Assembly: GCA_945910005.1 (NCBI GenBank)
Contig: CAMDTW010000627.1
Location: 62,001 to 126,000 of the forward strand
Source of the DNA: Isoperla grammatica
Lineage: Eukaryota; Arthropoda; Insecta; Plecoptera; Perlodidae
DNA: 64,000 nucleotides
Reading direction: 5' to 3'
Part shown: positions 1-14,200 of the stretch, in pieces
How the letters are laid out: each line of letters starts with the position of its first letter
How positions within the stretch are numbered: the stretch's first letter is position 1
Made by a program: the position numbers and the translations under genes
Notes under the pieces: generated by a model
What the model saw: only the letters and a program-made list of their open reading frames with translations
What the model was told of the DNA's origin: nothing
The model's database searches: none

Positions 1-3000
1 AAACTGGAAGTTTGTGGTAGATAGACTGAAATCAGCCAATTTCTATTTTTTATGCATATTTTAACCAAAAACGACGAAAAAACTCAATTTATGCATTTTC
101 ATTATAGTCTTGAAGAATGCAACCTATAATTCTTATTTTTCGACGGAGGGTGTAACTTCTGTAGAAGTTATCGAAATGTGACGAAATGGACAAATTGTGC
201 TTATTGGAGCCTGAAACGCTCTAAAACAACGATTTGTGCAATTTGGTTGAAACCCTTAGGAATCCCGGCCGTATGCAAGATTCCTCTTAAAACTGGAAGT
301 TTGTGGTAGATAGACTGAAATCAGGCAATTTCTATTTTTTATGCATATTTTAACCAAAAACGACGAAAAAACTCAATTTATGCATTTTCATTATACTCTT
401 GAAGAATGCAACCTATAATTCTTATTTTTCGACGGAGGGTGTAACTTCTATAGAAGTTATCGAAATGTGACGAAATGGACAAATTGTGCTTATTGGAGCC
501 TGAAACGCTCTAAAACAACGATTTGTTAACTTTGGTTGAAACCCTTAGGAATCCCGGCCGTATGCAAGATTCCTCTTAAAACTGGAAGTTTGTGGTAGAT
601 AGACTGAAATCAGCCAATTTCTATTTTTTATGCACATTTTAACCAAAAACGACGAAAAAACTCAATTTATGCATTTTCATTATACTCTTGAAGAATGCAA
701 CCTATAATTCTTATTTTTCGACGGAGGGTGTAACTTCTATAGAAGTTATCAAAATGTGACGAAATGGACAAATGGTGCTTATTGGAGCCTGAAACGCTCT
801 AAAACAACGATTTGTCAACTTTGGTTGAAACCCTTAGGAATCCCGGCCGTAAGCAAGATTCCTCTTAAAACTGGAAGTTTGTGGTAGATAGACTGAAATC
901 AGCCAATTTCTATTTTTTATGCATATTTTAACCAAAAACGACGAAAAAACTCAATTTATGCATTTTCATTATAGTCTTGAAGAATGCAACCTATAATTCT
1001 TATTTTTCGACGGAGGGTGTAACTTCTATAGAAGTTATCGAAATGTGACGAAATGGACAAATTGTGCTTATTGGAGCCTGAAACGCTCTAAAACAACGAT
1101 TTGTGCAATTTGGTTGAAACCCTTAGGAATCCCGGCCGTATGCAAGATTCCTCTTAAAACTGGAAGTTTGTGGTAGATAGACTGAAATCAGGCAATTTTT
1201 TTTTTTATGCATATTTTAACCAAAAACGACGAAAAAACTCAATTTATGCATTTTCATTATACTCTTGAAGAATGCAACCTATAATTCTTATTTTTCGACG
1301 GAGGGTGTAACTTCTATAGAAGTTATCGAAATGTGACGAAATGGACAAATTGTGCTTATTGGAGCCTGAAACGCTCTAAAACAACGATTTGTTAACTTTG
1401 GTTGAAACCCTTAGGAATCCCGGCCGTATGCAAGATTCCTCTTAAAACTGGAAGTTTGTGGTAGATAGACTGAAATCAGCCAATTTCTATTTTTTATGCA
1501 TATTTTAACCAAAAACGACGAAAAAACTCAATTTATGCATTTTCATTATACTCTTGAAGAATGCAACCTATAATTCTTATTTTTCGACGGAGGGTGTAAC
1601 TTCTATAGAAGTTATCGAAATGTGACGAAATGGACAAATTGTGCTTATTGGAGCCTGAAACGCTCTAAAACAACGATTTGTGCAATTTGGTTGAAACCCT
1701 TAGGAATCCCAGCCGTATGCAAGATTCCTCTTAAAACTGGAAGTTTGTGGTAGATAGACTAAAATCAGCCAATTTCTATATTTTATGCATATTTTAACCA
1801 AAAACGACGAAAAAACTCAATTTATGCATTTTTATTATACTCTTGAAGAATGCAGCCTATAATTCTTATTTTTCAACGGAGGGTGTAACTTCTATAGAAG
1901 TTATCGAAATGTGACGAAATGGTCAAATTGTGCTTATTGGAGCCTGAAACGCTCTAAAACAACGATTTGTCAACTTTGGTTGAAACCCTCAGAAATCCCA
2001 GCCGTATGCAAGATTCCTCTTAAAACTGGAAGTTTGTGGTAGATAGACTAAAATCAGCCAATTTCTATATTTTATGCATATTTTAACCAAAAACGACGAA
2101 AAAACTCAATTTATGCATTTTCATTATACTCTTGAAGAATGCAGCCTTTAATTCTTATTTTTCAACGGAGGGTGTAACTTCTATAGAAGTTATCGAAATG
2201 TGACGAAATGGACAAATTGTGCTTATTGGAGCCTGAAACGCTCTAAAACAACGATTTGAGCAATATGGTTGAAACCCTTAGGAATCCCAGCCGTATGCAA
2301 GATTCCTCTTTAAACTGGAAGTTTGTGGTAGATAGACTAAAATCAGCCAATTTCTATATTTTATGCATATTTTAACCAAAAACGACGAAAAAACTCAATT
2401 TATGCATTTTCATTATACTCTTGAAGAATGCAGCCTATAATTCTTATTTTTCAACGGAGGGTGTAACTTCTATAGAAGTTATCGAAATGTGACGAAATGG
2501 ACAAATTGTGCTCATTGGAGCCTGAAACGCTCTAAAACAACGATTTGTCAACTTTGGTTGAAACCCTCAGAAATCCCAGCCGTATGCAAGATTCCTCTTA
2601 AAACTGGAAGTTTGTGGTAGATAGACTAAAATCAGCCAATTTCTATATTTTATGCATATTTTAACCAAAAACGACGAAAAAACTCAATTTATGCATTTTC
2701 ATTATACTCTTGAAGAATGCAGCCTTTAATTCTTATTTTTCAACGGAGGGTGTAACTTCTATAGAAGTTATCGAAATGTGACGAAATGGACAAATTGTGC
2801 TAATTGGAGCCTGAAACGCTCTAAAACAACGATTTGTCAACTTTGGTTGAAACCCTTAGGAATCCCGGCCGTATGCAAGATTCCTCTTATAACTGGAAGT
2901 TTGTGGTAGATAGACTAAAATCAGCCAATTTCTATATTTTATGCATATTTTAACCAAAAACGACCAAAAAACTCAATTTATGCATTTTCATAATACTCTT

Positions 3001-4334
3001 TCAGAATGCACACTAACATTATTATTTTTCAACGGTTGGTGTAACTTCTAAAGTAGTTATCGAAATGTGACGAAATGGACAAATTGTGCTTATTGGAGCC
3101 TGAAACGCTCTAAAACAACGATTTGTCAACTTTGGTTGAAACCCTTAGGAATCCCAGCCGTATGCAAGATTCCTCTTAAAACTGGAAGTTTGTGGTAGAT
3201 AGACTGAAATCAGCCAATTTCTATATTTTATGCATATTTTAACCAAAAACGACGAAAAAACTCAATTTATGCATTTTCATTATACTCTTGAAGAATGCAG
3301 CCTATAATTCTTATTTTTCAATGGAGGGTGTAACTTCTATAGAAGTTATCGAAATGTGACGAAATGGACAAATTGTGCTTATTAGAGCCTGAAACGCTCT
3401 AAAACAACGATTTGTCAACTTTGGTTGAAACCCTTAGGAATCCCGGCCGTATGCAAGATTCCTCTTAAAACTGGAAGTTTGTGGCAGATAGACTGAAATC
3501 AGCCAATTTCTATTTTTTATGCATATTTTAACCAAAAACGACGAAAAAACTCAATTTATGCATTTTCATTATACTCTTGAAGAATGCAACCTATAATTCT
3601 TATTTTTCGACGGATTGTGTAACTTCTATAGAAGTTATCGAAATGTGACGAAATGGACAAATTGTGCTTATTGGAGCCTGAAACGCTCTAAAACAACGAT
3701 TTGTGCAATTTGGTTGAAACCCTTAGGAATCCCAGCCGTATGCAAGATTCCTCTTAAAACTGGAAGTTTGTGGTAGATAGACTAAAATCAGCCAATTTCT
3801 ATATTTTATGCATATTTTAACCAAAAACGACGAAAAAACTCAATTTATGCATTTTCATTATACTCTTGAAGAATGCAGCCTATAATTCTTATTTTTCAAC
3901 CTAGGGTGTAACTTCTATAGAAGTTATCGAAATGTGACGAAATGGACAAATTGTGCTTATTGGAGCCTGAAACGCTCTTAAACCTCGATTTGTCAACTTT
4001 GGTTGAAACCCTTAGGAATCCCGGCCGTATGCAAGATTCCTCTTAAAACTGGAAGTTTGTGGTAGATAGACTGAAATCAGCCAATTTCTATTTTTTATGC
4101 ATATTTTAACCAAAAACGACGAAAAAACTCAATTTATGCATTTTCATTATACTCTTGAAGAATGCAACCTATAATTCTTATTTTTCGACGGAGGGTGTAA
4201 CTTCTATAGAAGTTATCAAAATGTGACGAAATGGACAAATGGTGCTTATTGGAGCCTGAAACGCTCTAAAACAACGATTTGTCAACTTTGGTTGAAACCG
4301 TTAGGAATCCCAGCCGTATGCAAGATTCCTCTTA
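1..4334 (+). repeat. HOR copy A of the 289-bp satellite: complete 15-monomer unit
   Basis: Fifteen distinguishable monomers in order form the fullest higher-order unit. Diagnostic variants are: tatagtc plus cttctgtagaag in type 1 (start 1), gcacatttt plus gtaagcaag in type 3 (579), a long T-run near 1197 in type 5, aatggtcaaatt in type 7 (1735), gagcaatatgg in type 8 (2024), gctcattgg in type 9 (2313), gctaattgg and cttataactgg in type 10 (2602), a strongly diverged middle in type 11 (2891), cttattagagcc in type 12 (3180), cggattgtg in type 13 (3469), caacctaggg in type 14 (3757) and aaaccgttagg in type 15 (4046). The type 1 signature returns at 4335, which sets the unit length at 4334 bp. 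Confidence 0.88.
1021..1036. other. Perfect 16-bp palindrome in the 289-bp monomer (example copy)
   Basis: AACTTCTATAGAAGTT equals its own reverse complement. It occurs at the same place in most monomers of the array. It is broken in type 1 monomers (ctgtag, first copy near 150), in one copy near 9118 (ctacag) and heavily in type 11 monomers (near 3044, 6800, 9981 and 13447). Possible roles are a binding site for a dimeric protein or a small hairpin; nothing in the sequence decides between them. Confidence 0.85.
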
Positions 4335-7300
4335 AAACTGGAAGTTTGTGGTAGATAGACTGAAATCAGCCAATTTCTATTTTTTATGCATATTTTAACC
4401 AAAAACGACGAAAAAACTCAATTTATGCATTTTCATTATAGTCTTGAAGAATGCAACCTATAATTCTTATTTTTCGACGGAGGGTGTAACTTCTGTAGAA
4501 GTTATCGAAATGTGACGAAATGGACAAATTGTGCTTATTGGAGCCTGAAACGCTCTAAAACAACGATTTGTGCAATTTGGTTGAAACCCTTAGGAATCCC
4601 GGCCGTATGCAAGATTCCTCTTAAAACTGGAAGTTTGTGGTAGATAGACTGAAATCAGGCAATTTCTATTTTTTATGCATATTTTAACCAAAAACGACGA
4701 AAAAACTCAATTTATGCATTTTCATTATACTCTTGAAGAATGCAACCTATAATTCTTATTTTTCGACGGAGGGTGTAACTTCTATAGAAGTTATCGAAAT
4801 GTGACGAAATGGACAAATTGTGCTTATTGGAGCCTGAAACGCTCTAAAACAACGATTTGTTAACTTTGGTTGAAACCCTTAGGAATCCCGGCCGTATGCA
4901 AGATTCCTCTTAAAACTGGAAGTTTGTGGTAGATAGACTGAAATCAGCCAATTTCTATTTTTTATGCACATTTTAACCAAAAACGACGAAAAAACTCAAT
5001 TTATGCATTTTCATTATACTCTTGAAGAATGCAACCTATAATTCTTATTTTTCGACGGAGGGTGTAACTTCTATAGAAGTTATCAAAATGTGACGAAATG
5101 GACAAATGGTGCTTATTGGAGCCTGAAACGCTCTAAAACAACGATTTGTCAACTTTGGTTGAAACCCTTAGGAATCCCGGCCGTAAGCAAGATTCCTCTT
5201 AAAACTGGAAGTTTGTGGTAGATAGACTGAAATCAGCCAATTTCTATTTTTTATGCATATTTTAACCAAAAACGACGAAAAAACTCAATTTATGCATTTT
5301 CATTATAGTCTTGAAGAATGCAACCTATAATTCTTATTTTTCGACGGAGGGTGTAACTTCTATAGAAGTTATCGAAATGTGACGAAATGGACAAATTGTG
5401 CTTATTGGAGCCTGAAACGCTCTAAAACAACGATTTGTGCAATTTGGTTGAAACCCTTAGGAATCCCGGCCGTATGCAAGATTCCTCTTAAAACTGGAAG
5501 TTTGTGGTAGATAGACTGAAATCAGGCAATTTTTTTTTTTATGCATATTTTAACCAAAAACGACGAAAAAACTCAATTTATGCATTTTCATTATACTCTT
5601 GAAGAATGCAACCTATAATTCTTATTTTTCGACGGAGGGTGTAACTTCTATAGAAGTTATCGAAATGTGACGAAATGGACAAATTGTGCTTATTGGAGCC
5701 TGAAACGCTCTAAAACAACGATTTGTTAACTTTGGTTGAAACCCTTAGGAATCCCGGCCGTATGCAAGATTCCTCTTAAAACTGGAAGTTTGTGGTAGAT
5801 AGACTGAAATCAGCCAATTTCTATTTTTTATGCATATTTTAACCAAAAACGACGAAAAAACTCAATTTATGCATTTTCATTATACTCTTGAAGAATGCAA
5901 CCTATAATTCTTATTTTTCGACGGAGGGTGTAACTTCTATAGAAGTTATCGAAATGTGACGAAATGGACAAATTGTGCTTATTGGAGCCTGAAACGCTCT
6001 AAAACAACGATTTGTGCAATTTGGTTGAAACCCTTAGGAATCCCAGCCGTATGCAAGATTCCTCTTAAAACTGGAAGTTTGTGGTAGATAGACTAAAATC
6101 AGCCAATTTCTATATTTTATGCATATTTTAACCAAAAACGACGAAAAAACTCAATTTATGCATTTTTATTATACTCTTGAAGAATGCAGCCTATAATTCT
6201 TATTTTTCAACGGAGGGTGTAACTTCTATAGAAGTTATCGAAATGTGACGAAATGGTCAAATTGTGCTTATTGGAGCCTGAAACGCTCTAAAACAACGAT
6301 TTGTCAACTTTGGTTGAAACCCTCAGAAATCCCAGCCGTATGCAAGATTCCTCTTAAAACTGGAAGTTTGTGGTAGATAGACTAAAATCAGCCAATTTCT
6401 ATATTTTATGCATATTTTAACCAAAAACGACGAAAAAACTCAATTTATGCATTTTCATTATACTCTTGAAGAATGCAGCCTTTAATTCTTATTTTTCAAC
6501 GGAGGGTGTAACTTCTATAGAAGTTATCGAAATGTGACGAAATGGACAAATTGTGCTAATTGGAGCCTGAAACGCTCTAAAACAACGATTTGTCAACTTT
6601 GGTTGAAACCCTTAGGAATCCCGGCCGTATGCAAGATTCCTCTTATAACTGGAAGTTTGTGGTAGATAGACTAAAATCAGCCAATTTCTATATTTTATGC
6701 ATATTTTAACCAAAAACGACCAAAAAACTCAATTTATGCATTTTCATAATACTCTTTCAGAATGCACACTAACATTATTATTTTTCAACGGTTGGTGTAA
6801 CTTCTAAAGTAGTTATCGAAATGTGACGAAATGGACAAATTGTGCTTATTGGAGCCTGAAACGCTCTAAAACAACGATTTGTCAACTTTGGTTGAAACCC
6901 TTAGGAATCCCAGCCGTATGCAAGATTCCTCTTAAAACTGGAAGTTAATGGTAGATAGACTGAAATCAGCCAATTTCTATATTTTATGCATATTTTAACC
7001 AAAAACGACGAAAAAACTCAATTTATGCATTTTCATTATACTCTTGAAGAATGCAGCCTATACTTCTTATTTTTCAACGGAGGGTGTAACTTCTATAGAA
7101 GTTATCGAAATGTGACGAAATGGACAAATTGTGCTTATTGGAGCCTGAAACGCTCTAAAAACACGATTTGTCAACTTTGGTGAAACCCTTAGGAATCCCG
7201 GCCGTATGCAAGATTCCTCTTAAAACTGGAAGTTTGTGGTAGATAGACTGAAATCAGCCAATTTCTATTTTTTATGCATATTTTAACCAAAAACGACGAA

Positions 7301-7512
7301 AAAACTCAATTAATGCATTTTCATTATACTCTTGAAGAATGCAGCCTATAATTCTTAGTTTTCAACCTAGGGTGTAACTTCTATAGAAGTTATCGAAATG
7401 TGATGAAATGGACAAATTGTGCTTATTGGAGCCTGAAACGCTCTAAAACCACGATTTGTCAACTTTGGTTGAAACCCTTAGGAATCCCGGCCGTATGCAA
7501 GATTCCTCTTAA
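4335..7512 (+). repeat. HOR copy B: shortened 11-monomer unit
   Basis: Types 1 to 7 follow in order and almost unchanged from copy A. The unit then jumps from type 7 (6069) to type 10 (6358), so types 8 and 9 are absent. Types 11 (6647) and 12 (6936) follow, then a type 14-like monomer (7224), so types 13 and 15 are also absent. Length is 11 monomers (3178 bp). Private changes near 6946 (gaagttaatgg) and 7165 (aaaaacacg) mark this copy as more diverged at its end. Loss of whole monomers is what unequal crossing-over between neighbouring monomers produces. Confidence 0.82.
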
Positions 7513-10500
7513 AACTGGAAGTTTGTGGTAGATAGACTGAAATCAGCCAATTTCTATTTTTTATGCATATTTTAACCAAAAACGACGAAAAAACTCAATT
7601 TATGCATTTTCATTATAGTCTTGAAGAATGCAACCTATAATTCTTATTTTTCGACGGAGGGTGTAACTTCTATAGAAGTTATCGAAATGTGACGAAATGG
7701 ACAAATTGTGCTTATTGGAGCCTGAAACGCTCTAAAACAACGATTTGTGCAATTTGGTTGAAACCCTTAGGAATCCCGGCCGTATGCAAGATTCCTCTTA
7801 AAACTGGAAGTTTGTGGTAGATAGACTGAAATCAGGCAATTTCTATTTTTTATGCATATTTTAACCAAAAACGACGGAAAAACTCAATTTATGCATTTTC
7901 ATTATACTCTTGAAGAATGCAAACTATAATTCTTATTTTTCGACGGAGGGTGTAACTTCTATAGAAGTTATCGAAATGTGACGAAATGGACAAATTGTAC
8001 TTATTGGAGCCTGAAACGCTCTAAAACAACGATTTGTTAACTTTGGTTGAAACCCTTAGGAATCCCGGCCGTATGCAAGATTCCTCTTAAAACTGGAAGT
8101 TTGTGGTAGATAGACTGAAATCAGCCAATTTCTATTTTTTATGCATATTTTAACCAAAAACGACGAAAAAACTAAATTTATGCATTTTCATTATACTCTT
8201 GAAGAATGCAACCTATAATTCTTATTTTTACGACGGAGGGTGTTACTTCTATAGAAGTTATCGAAATGTGACGAAATGGACAAATTGTGCTTATTGGAGC
8301 CTGAAACGCTCTAAAACATGGATTTGTGCAATTTGGTTGAAACCCTTAGGAATCCCAGCCGTATGCAAGATTCCTCTTAAAACTGGAAGTTTGTGGTAGA
8401 TAGACTAAAATCAGCCAATTTCTATATTTTATGCATATTTTAACCAAAAACGACGAAAAAACTCAATTTATGCATTTTCATTATACTCTTGAAGAATGCA
8501 GCCTATAATTCTTATTTTTCAACGGAGGGTGTAACTTCTATAGAAGTTATCGAAATGTGACGAAATGGACACATTGTGCTTATTGGAGCCTGAAACGCTC
8601 TAAAACAACGATTTGTGCAATTTGGTTGAAACCCTTAGGAATCCCAGCCGTATGCAAGATTCCTCTTTAAACTGGAAGTTTTTGTGGTAGATAGACTAAA
8701 ATCAGCCAATTTCTATATTTTATGCATATTTTAACCAAAAACGACGAAAAAACTCAATTTATGCATTTTCATTATACTCTTGAAGAATGCAACCCATAAT
8801 TCTTATTTTTCGACGGAGGGTGTAACTTCTATAGAAGTTATCGAAATGTGACGAAATGGACAAATTGTGCTTATTGGAGCCTGAAACGCTCTAAAACAAC
8901 GATTTGTGCAATTTGGTTGAAACCCTTAGGAATCCCAGCCGTATGCAAGATTCCTCTTAAAACTGGAAGTTTGTGGTAGATAGACTAAAATCAGCCAATT
9001 TCTATATTTTATGCATATTTTAACCAAAAACGACGAAAAAACTTAATTTATGCATTTTCATTATACTCTTGAAGAATGCAGCCTATAATTCTTATTTTTC
9101 AACGGAGGGTGTAACTTCTACAGAAGTTATCGAAATGTGACGAAATGGACAAATTGTGCTTATTGGAGCCTGAAACGCTCTAAAACAACGATTTGAGCAA
9201 TTTGGTTGAAACCCTTAGGAATCCCAGCCGTATGCAAGATTCCTCTTTAAACTGGAAGTTTGTGGTAGATAGACTAAAATCAGCCAATTTCTATATTTTA
9301 TGCATATTTTAACCAAAAACGACGAAAAAACTCAATTTATGCATTTTCATTATACTCTTGAAGAATGCAGCCTATAATTCTTATTTTTCAACGGAGGGTG
9401 TAACTTCTATAGAAGTTATCGAAATGTGACGAAATGGACAAATTGTGCTCATTGGAGCCTGAAACGCTCTAAAACAACGATTTGTCAACTTTGGTTGAAA
9501 CCCTCAGAAATCCCAGCCGTATGCAAGATTCCTCTTAAAACTGGAAGTTTGTGGTAGATAGACTAAAATCAGCCAATTTCTATATTTTATGCATATTTTA
9601 ACCAAAAACGACGAAAAAACTCAATTTATGCATTTTCATTATACTCTTGAAGAATGCAGCCTTTAATTCTTATTTTTCAACGGAGGGTGTAACTTCTATA
9701 GAAGTTATCGAAATGTGACGAAATGGACAAATTGTGCTAATTGGAGCCTGAAACGCTCTAAAACAACGATTTGTCAACTTTGGTTGAAACCCTTAGGAAT
9801 CCCGGCCGTATGCAAGATTCCTCTTATAACTGGAAGTTTGTGGTAGATAGACTAAAATCAGCCAATTTCTATATTTTATGCATATTTTAACCAAAAACGA
9901 CCAAAAAACTCAATTTATGCATTTTCATAATACTCTTTCAGAATGCACACTAACATTATTATTTTTCAACGGTTGGTGTAACTTCTAAAGTAGTTATCGA
10001 AATGTGACGAAATGGACAAATTGTGCTTATTGGAGCCTGAAACGCTCTAAAACAACGATTTGTCAACTTTGGTTGAAACCCTTAGGAATCCCAGCCGTAT
10101 GCAAGATTCCTCTTAAAACTGGAAGTTTGTGGTAGATAGACTGAAATCAGCCAATTTCTATATTTTATGCATATTTTAACCAAAAACGACGAAAAAACTC
10201 AATTTATGCATTTTCATTATACTCTTGAAGAATGCAGCCTATAATTCCTATTTTTCAATGGAGGGTGTAACTTCTATAGAAGTTATCGAAATGTGACGAA
10301 ATGGACAAATTGTGCTTATTAGAGCCTGAAACGCTCTAAAACAACGATTTGTCAACTTTGGTTGAAACCCTTAGGAATCCCGGCCGTATGCAAGATTCCT
10401 CTTAAAACTGGAAGTTTGTGGCAGATAGACTGAAATCAGCCAATTTCTATTTTTTATGCATATTTTAACCAAAAACGACGAAAAAACTCAATTTATGCAT

Positions 10501-11269
10501 TTTCATTATACTCTTGAAGAATGCAACCTATAATTCTTATTTTTCGACGGATTGTGTAACTTCTATAGAAGTTATCGAAATGTGACGAAATGGACAAATT
10601 GTGCTTATTGGAGCCTGAAACGCTCTAAAACAACGATTTGTGCAATTTGGTTGAAACCCTTAGGAATCCCAGCCGTATGCAAGATTCCTCTTAAAACTGG
10701 AAGTTTGTGGTAGATAGACTAAAATCAGCCAATTTCTATATTTTATGCATATTTTAACCAAAAACGACGAAAAAACTCAATTTATGCATTTTCATTATAC
10801 TCTTGAAGAATGCAGCCTATAATTCTTATTTTTCAACCTAGGGTGTAACTTCTATAGAAGTTATCGAAATGTGACGAAATGGACAAATTGTGCTTATTGG
10901 AGCCTGAAACGCTCTTAAACCACGATTTGTCAACTTTGGTTGAAACCCTTAGGAATCCCGGCCGTATGCAAGATTCCTCTTAAAACTGGAAGTTTGTGGT
11001 AGATAGACTGAAATCAGCCAATTTCTATTTTTTATGCATATTTTAACCAAAAACGACGAAAAAACTCAATTTATGCATTTTCATTATACTCTTGAAGAAT
11101 GCAACCTATAATTCTTATTTTTCGACGGAGGGTGTAACTTCTATAGAAGTTATCAAAATGTGACGAAATGGACAAATGGTGCTTATTGGAGCCTGAAACG
11201 CTCTAAAACAACGATTTGTCAACTTTGGTTGAAACCGTTAGGAATCCCGGCCGTATGCAAGATTCCTCT
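7513..11269 (+). repeat. HOR copy C: rearranged 13-monomer unit
   Basis: The first half is scrambled relative to copy A: a type 4-like monomer (7513), a type 2-like one (7802), a type 6-like one (8091), then two type 8-like copies separated by a type 6-like copy (8380-9247). From 9248 the order 9, 10, 11, 12, 13, 14, 15 is regular and closely matches copy A. Variants private to this copy include tttttacgacgg near 8225 and gaagtttttgtgg near 8677. Length is 13 monomers, 3757 bp. Confidence 0.78.
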
Positions 11270-14200
11270 TAAAACTGGAAGTTTGTGGTAGATAGACTGA
11301 AATCAGCCAATTTCTATTTTTTATGCATATTTTAACCAAAAACGACGAAAAAACTCAATTTATGCATTTTCATTATAGTCTTGAAGAATGCAACCTATAA
11401 TTCTTATTTTTCGACGGAGGGTGTAACTTCTATAGAAGTTATCGAAATGTGACGAAATGGACAAATTGTGCTTATTGGAGCCTGAAACGCTCTAAAACAA
11501 CGATTTGTTAACTTTGGTTGAAACCCTTAGGAATCCCGGCCGTATGCAAGATTCCTCTTAAAACTGGAAGTTTGTGGTAGATAGACTGAAATCAGCCAAT
11601 TTCTATTTTTTATGCACATTTTAACCAAAAACGACGAAAAAACTCAATTTATGCATTTTCATTATACTCTTGAAGAATGCAACCTATAATTCTTATTTTT
11701 CGACGGAGGGTGTAACTTCTATAGAAGTTATCAAAATGTGACGAAATGGACAAATGGTGCTTATTGGAGCCTGAAACGCTCTAAAACAACGATTTGTCAA
11801 CTTTGGTTGAAACCCTTAGGAATCCCGGCCGTAAGCAAGATTCCTCTTAAAACTGGAAGTTTGTGGTAGATAGACTGAAATCAGCCAATTTCTATTTTTT
11901 ATGCATATTTTAACCAAAAACGACGAAAAAACTCAATTTATGCATTTTCATTATAGTCTTGAAGAATGCAACCTATAATTCTTATTTTTCGACGGAGGGT
12001 GTAACTTCTATAGAAGTTATCGAAATGTGACGAAATGGACAAATTGTGCTTATTGGAGCCTGAAACGCTCTAAAACAACGATTTGTGCAATTTGGTTGAA
12101 ACCCTTAGGAATCCCGGCCGTATGCAAGATTCCTCTTAAAACTGGAAGTTTGTGGTAGATAGACTGAAATCAGGCAATTTTTTTTTTTATGCATATTTTA
12201 ACCAAAAACGACGAAAAAACTCAATTTATGCATTTTCATTATACTCTTGAAGAATGCAACCTATAATTCTTATTTTTCGACGGAGGGTGTAACTTCTATA
12301 GAAGTTATCGAAATGTGACGAAATGGACAAATTGTGCTTATTGGAGCCTGAAACGCTCTAAAACAACGATTTGTTAACTTTGGTTGAAACCCTTAGGAAT
12401 CCCGGCCGTATGCAAGATTCCTCTTAAAACTGGAAGTTTGTGGTAGATAGACTGAAATCAGCCAATTTCTATTTTTTATGCATATTTTAACCAAAAACGA
12501 CGAAAAAACTCAATTTATGCATTTTCATTATACTCTTGAAGAATGCAACCTATAATTCTTATTTTTCGACGGAGGGTGTAACTTCTATAGAAGTTATCGA
12601 AATGTGACGAAATGGACAAATTGTGCTTATTGGAGCCTGAAACGCTCTAAAACAACGATTTGTGCAATTTGGTTGAAACCCTTAGGAATCCCAGCCGTAT
12701 GCAAGATTCCTCTTAAAACTGGAAGTTTGTGGTAGATAGACTAAAATCAGCCAATTTCTATATTTTATGCATATTTTAACCAAAAACGACGAAAAAACTC
12801 AATTTATGCATTTTTATTATACTCTTGAAGAATGCAGCCTATAATTCTTATTTTTCAACGGAGGGTGTAACTTCTATAGAAGTTATCGAAATGTGACGAA
12901 ATGGACAAATTGTGCTTATTGGAGCCTGAAACGCTCTAAAACAACGATTTGTCAACTTTGGTTGAAACCCTCAGAAATCCCAGCCGTATGCAAGATTCCT
13001 CTTAAAACTGGAAGTTTGTGGTAGATAGACTAAAATCAGCCAATTTCTATATTTTATGCATATTTTAACCAAAAACGACGAAAAAACTCAATTTATGCAT
13101 TTTCATTATACTCTTGAAGAATGCAGCCTTTAATTCTTATTTTTCAACGGAGGGTGTAACTTCTATAGAAGTTATCGAAATGTGACGAAATGGACAAATT
13201 GTGCTAATTGGAGCCTGAAACGCTCTAAAACAACGATTTGTCAACTTTGGTTGAAACCCTTAGGAATCCCGGCCGTATGCAAGATTCCTCTTATAACTGG
13301 AAGTTTGTGGTAGATAGACTAAAATCAGCCAATTTCTATATTTTATGCATATTTTAACCAAAAACGACCAAAAAACTCAATTTATGCATTTTCATAATAC
13401 TCTTTCAGAATGCACACTAACATTATTATTTTTCAACGGTTGGTGTAACTTCTAAAGTAGTTATCGAAATGTGACGAAATGGACAAATTGTGCTTATTGG
13501 AGCCTGAAACGCTCTAAAACAACGATTTGTCAACTTTGGTTGAAACCCTTAGGAATCCCAGCCGTATGCAAGATTCCTCTTAAAACTGGAAGTTTGTGGT
13601 AGATAGACTGAAATCAGCCAATTTCTATATTTTATGCATATTTTAACCAAAAACGACGAAAAAACTCAATTTATGCATTTTCATTATACTCTTGAAGAAT
13701 GCAGCCTATAATTCCTATTTTTCAATGGAGGGTGTAACTTCTATAGAAGTTATCGAAATGTGACGAAATGGACAAATTGTGCTTATTAGAGCCTGAAACG
13801 CTCTAAAACAACGATTTGTCAACTTTGGTTGAAACCCTTAGGAATCCCGGCCGTATGCAAGATTCCTCTTAAAACTGGAAGTTTGTGGTAGATAGACTGA
13901 AATCAGCCAATTTCTATTTTTTATGCATATTTTAACCAAAAACGACGAAAAAACTCAATTTATGCATTTTCATTATACTCTTGAAGAATGCAACCTATAA
14001 TTCTTATTTTTCGACGGATTGTGTAACTTCTATAGAAGTTATCGAAATGTGACGAAATGGACAAATTGTGCTTATTGGAGCCTGAAACGCTCTAAAACAA
14101 CGATTTGTGCAATTTGGTTGAAACCCTTAGGAATCCCAGCCGTATGCAAGATTCCTCTTAAAACTGGAAGTTTGTGGTAGATAGACTAAAATCAGCCAAT

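Noticed and set aside
1..300. CENP-B box-like words in the 289-bp monomer (ttcgacggaggg on the plus strand, and the region around cggccggga on the minus strand).
   Set aside because: Compared with the known TTCG-N4-A-N2-CGGG core, the first lacks CGGG and the second lacks TTCG and the central A.
6986..8399. Frames of about 65 codons in the 289-bp array (6986-7183 and 8199-8399).
   Set aside because: Created by single private changes in two monomers; the other monomers have stops at the same places.
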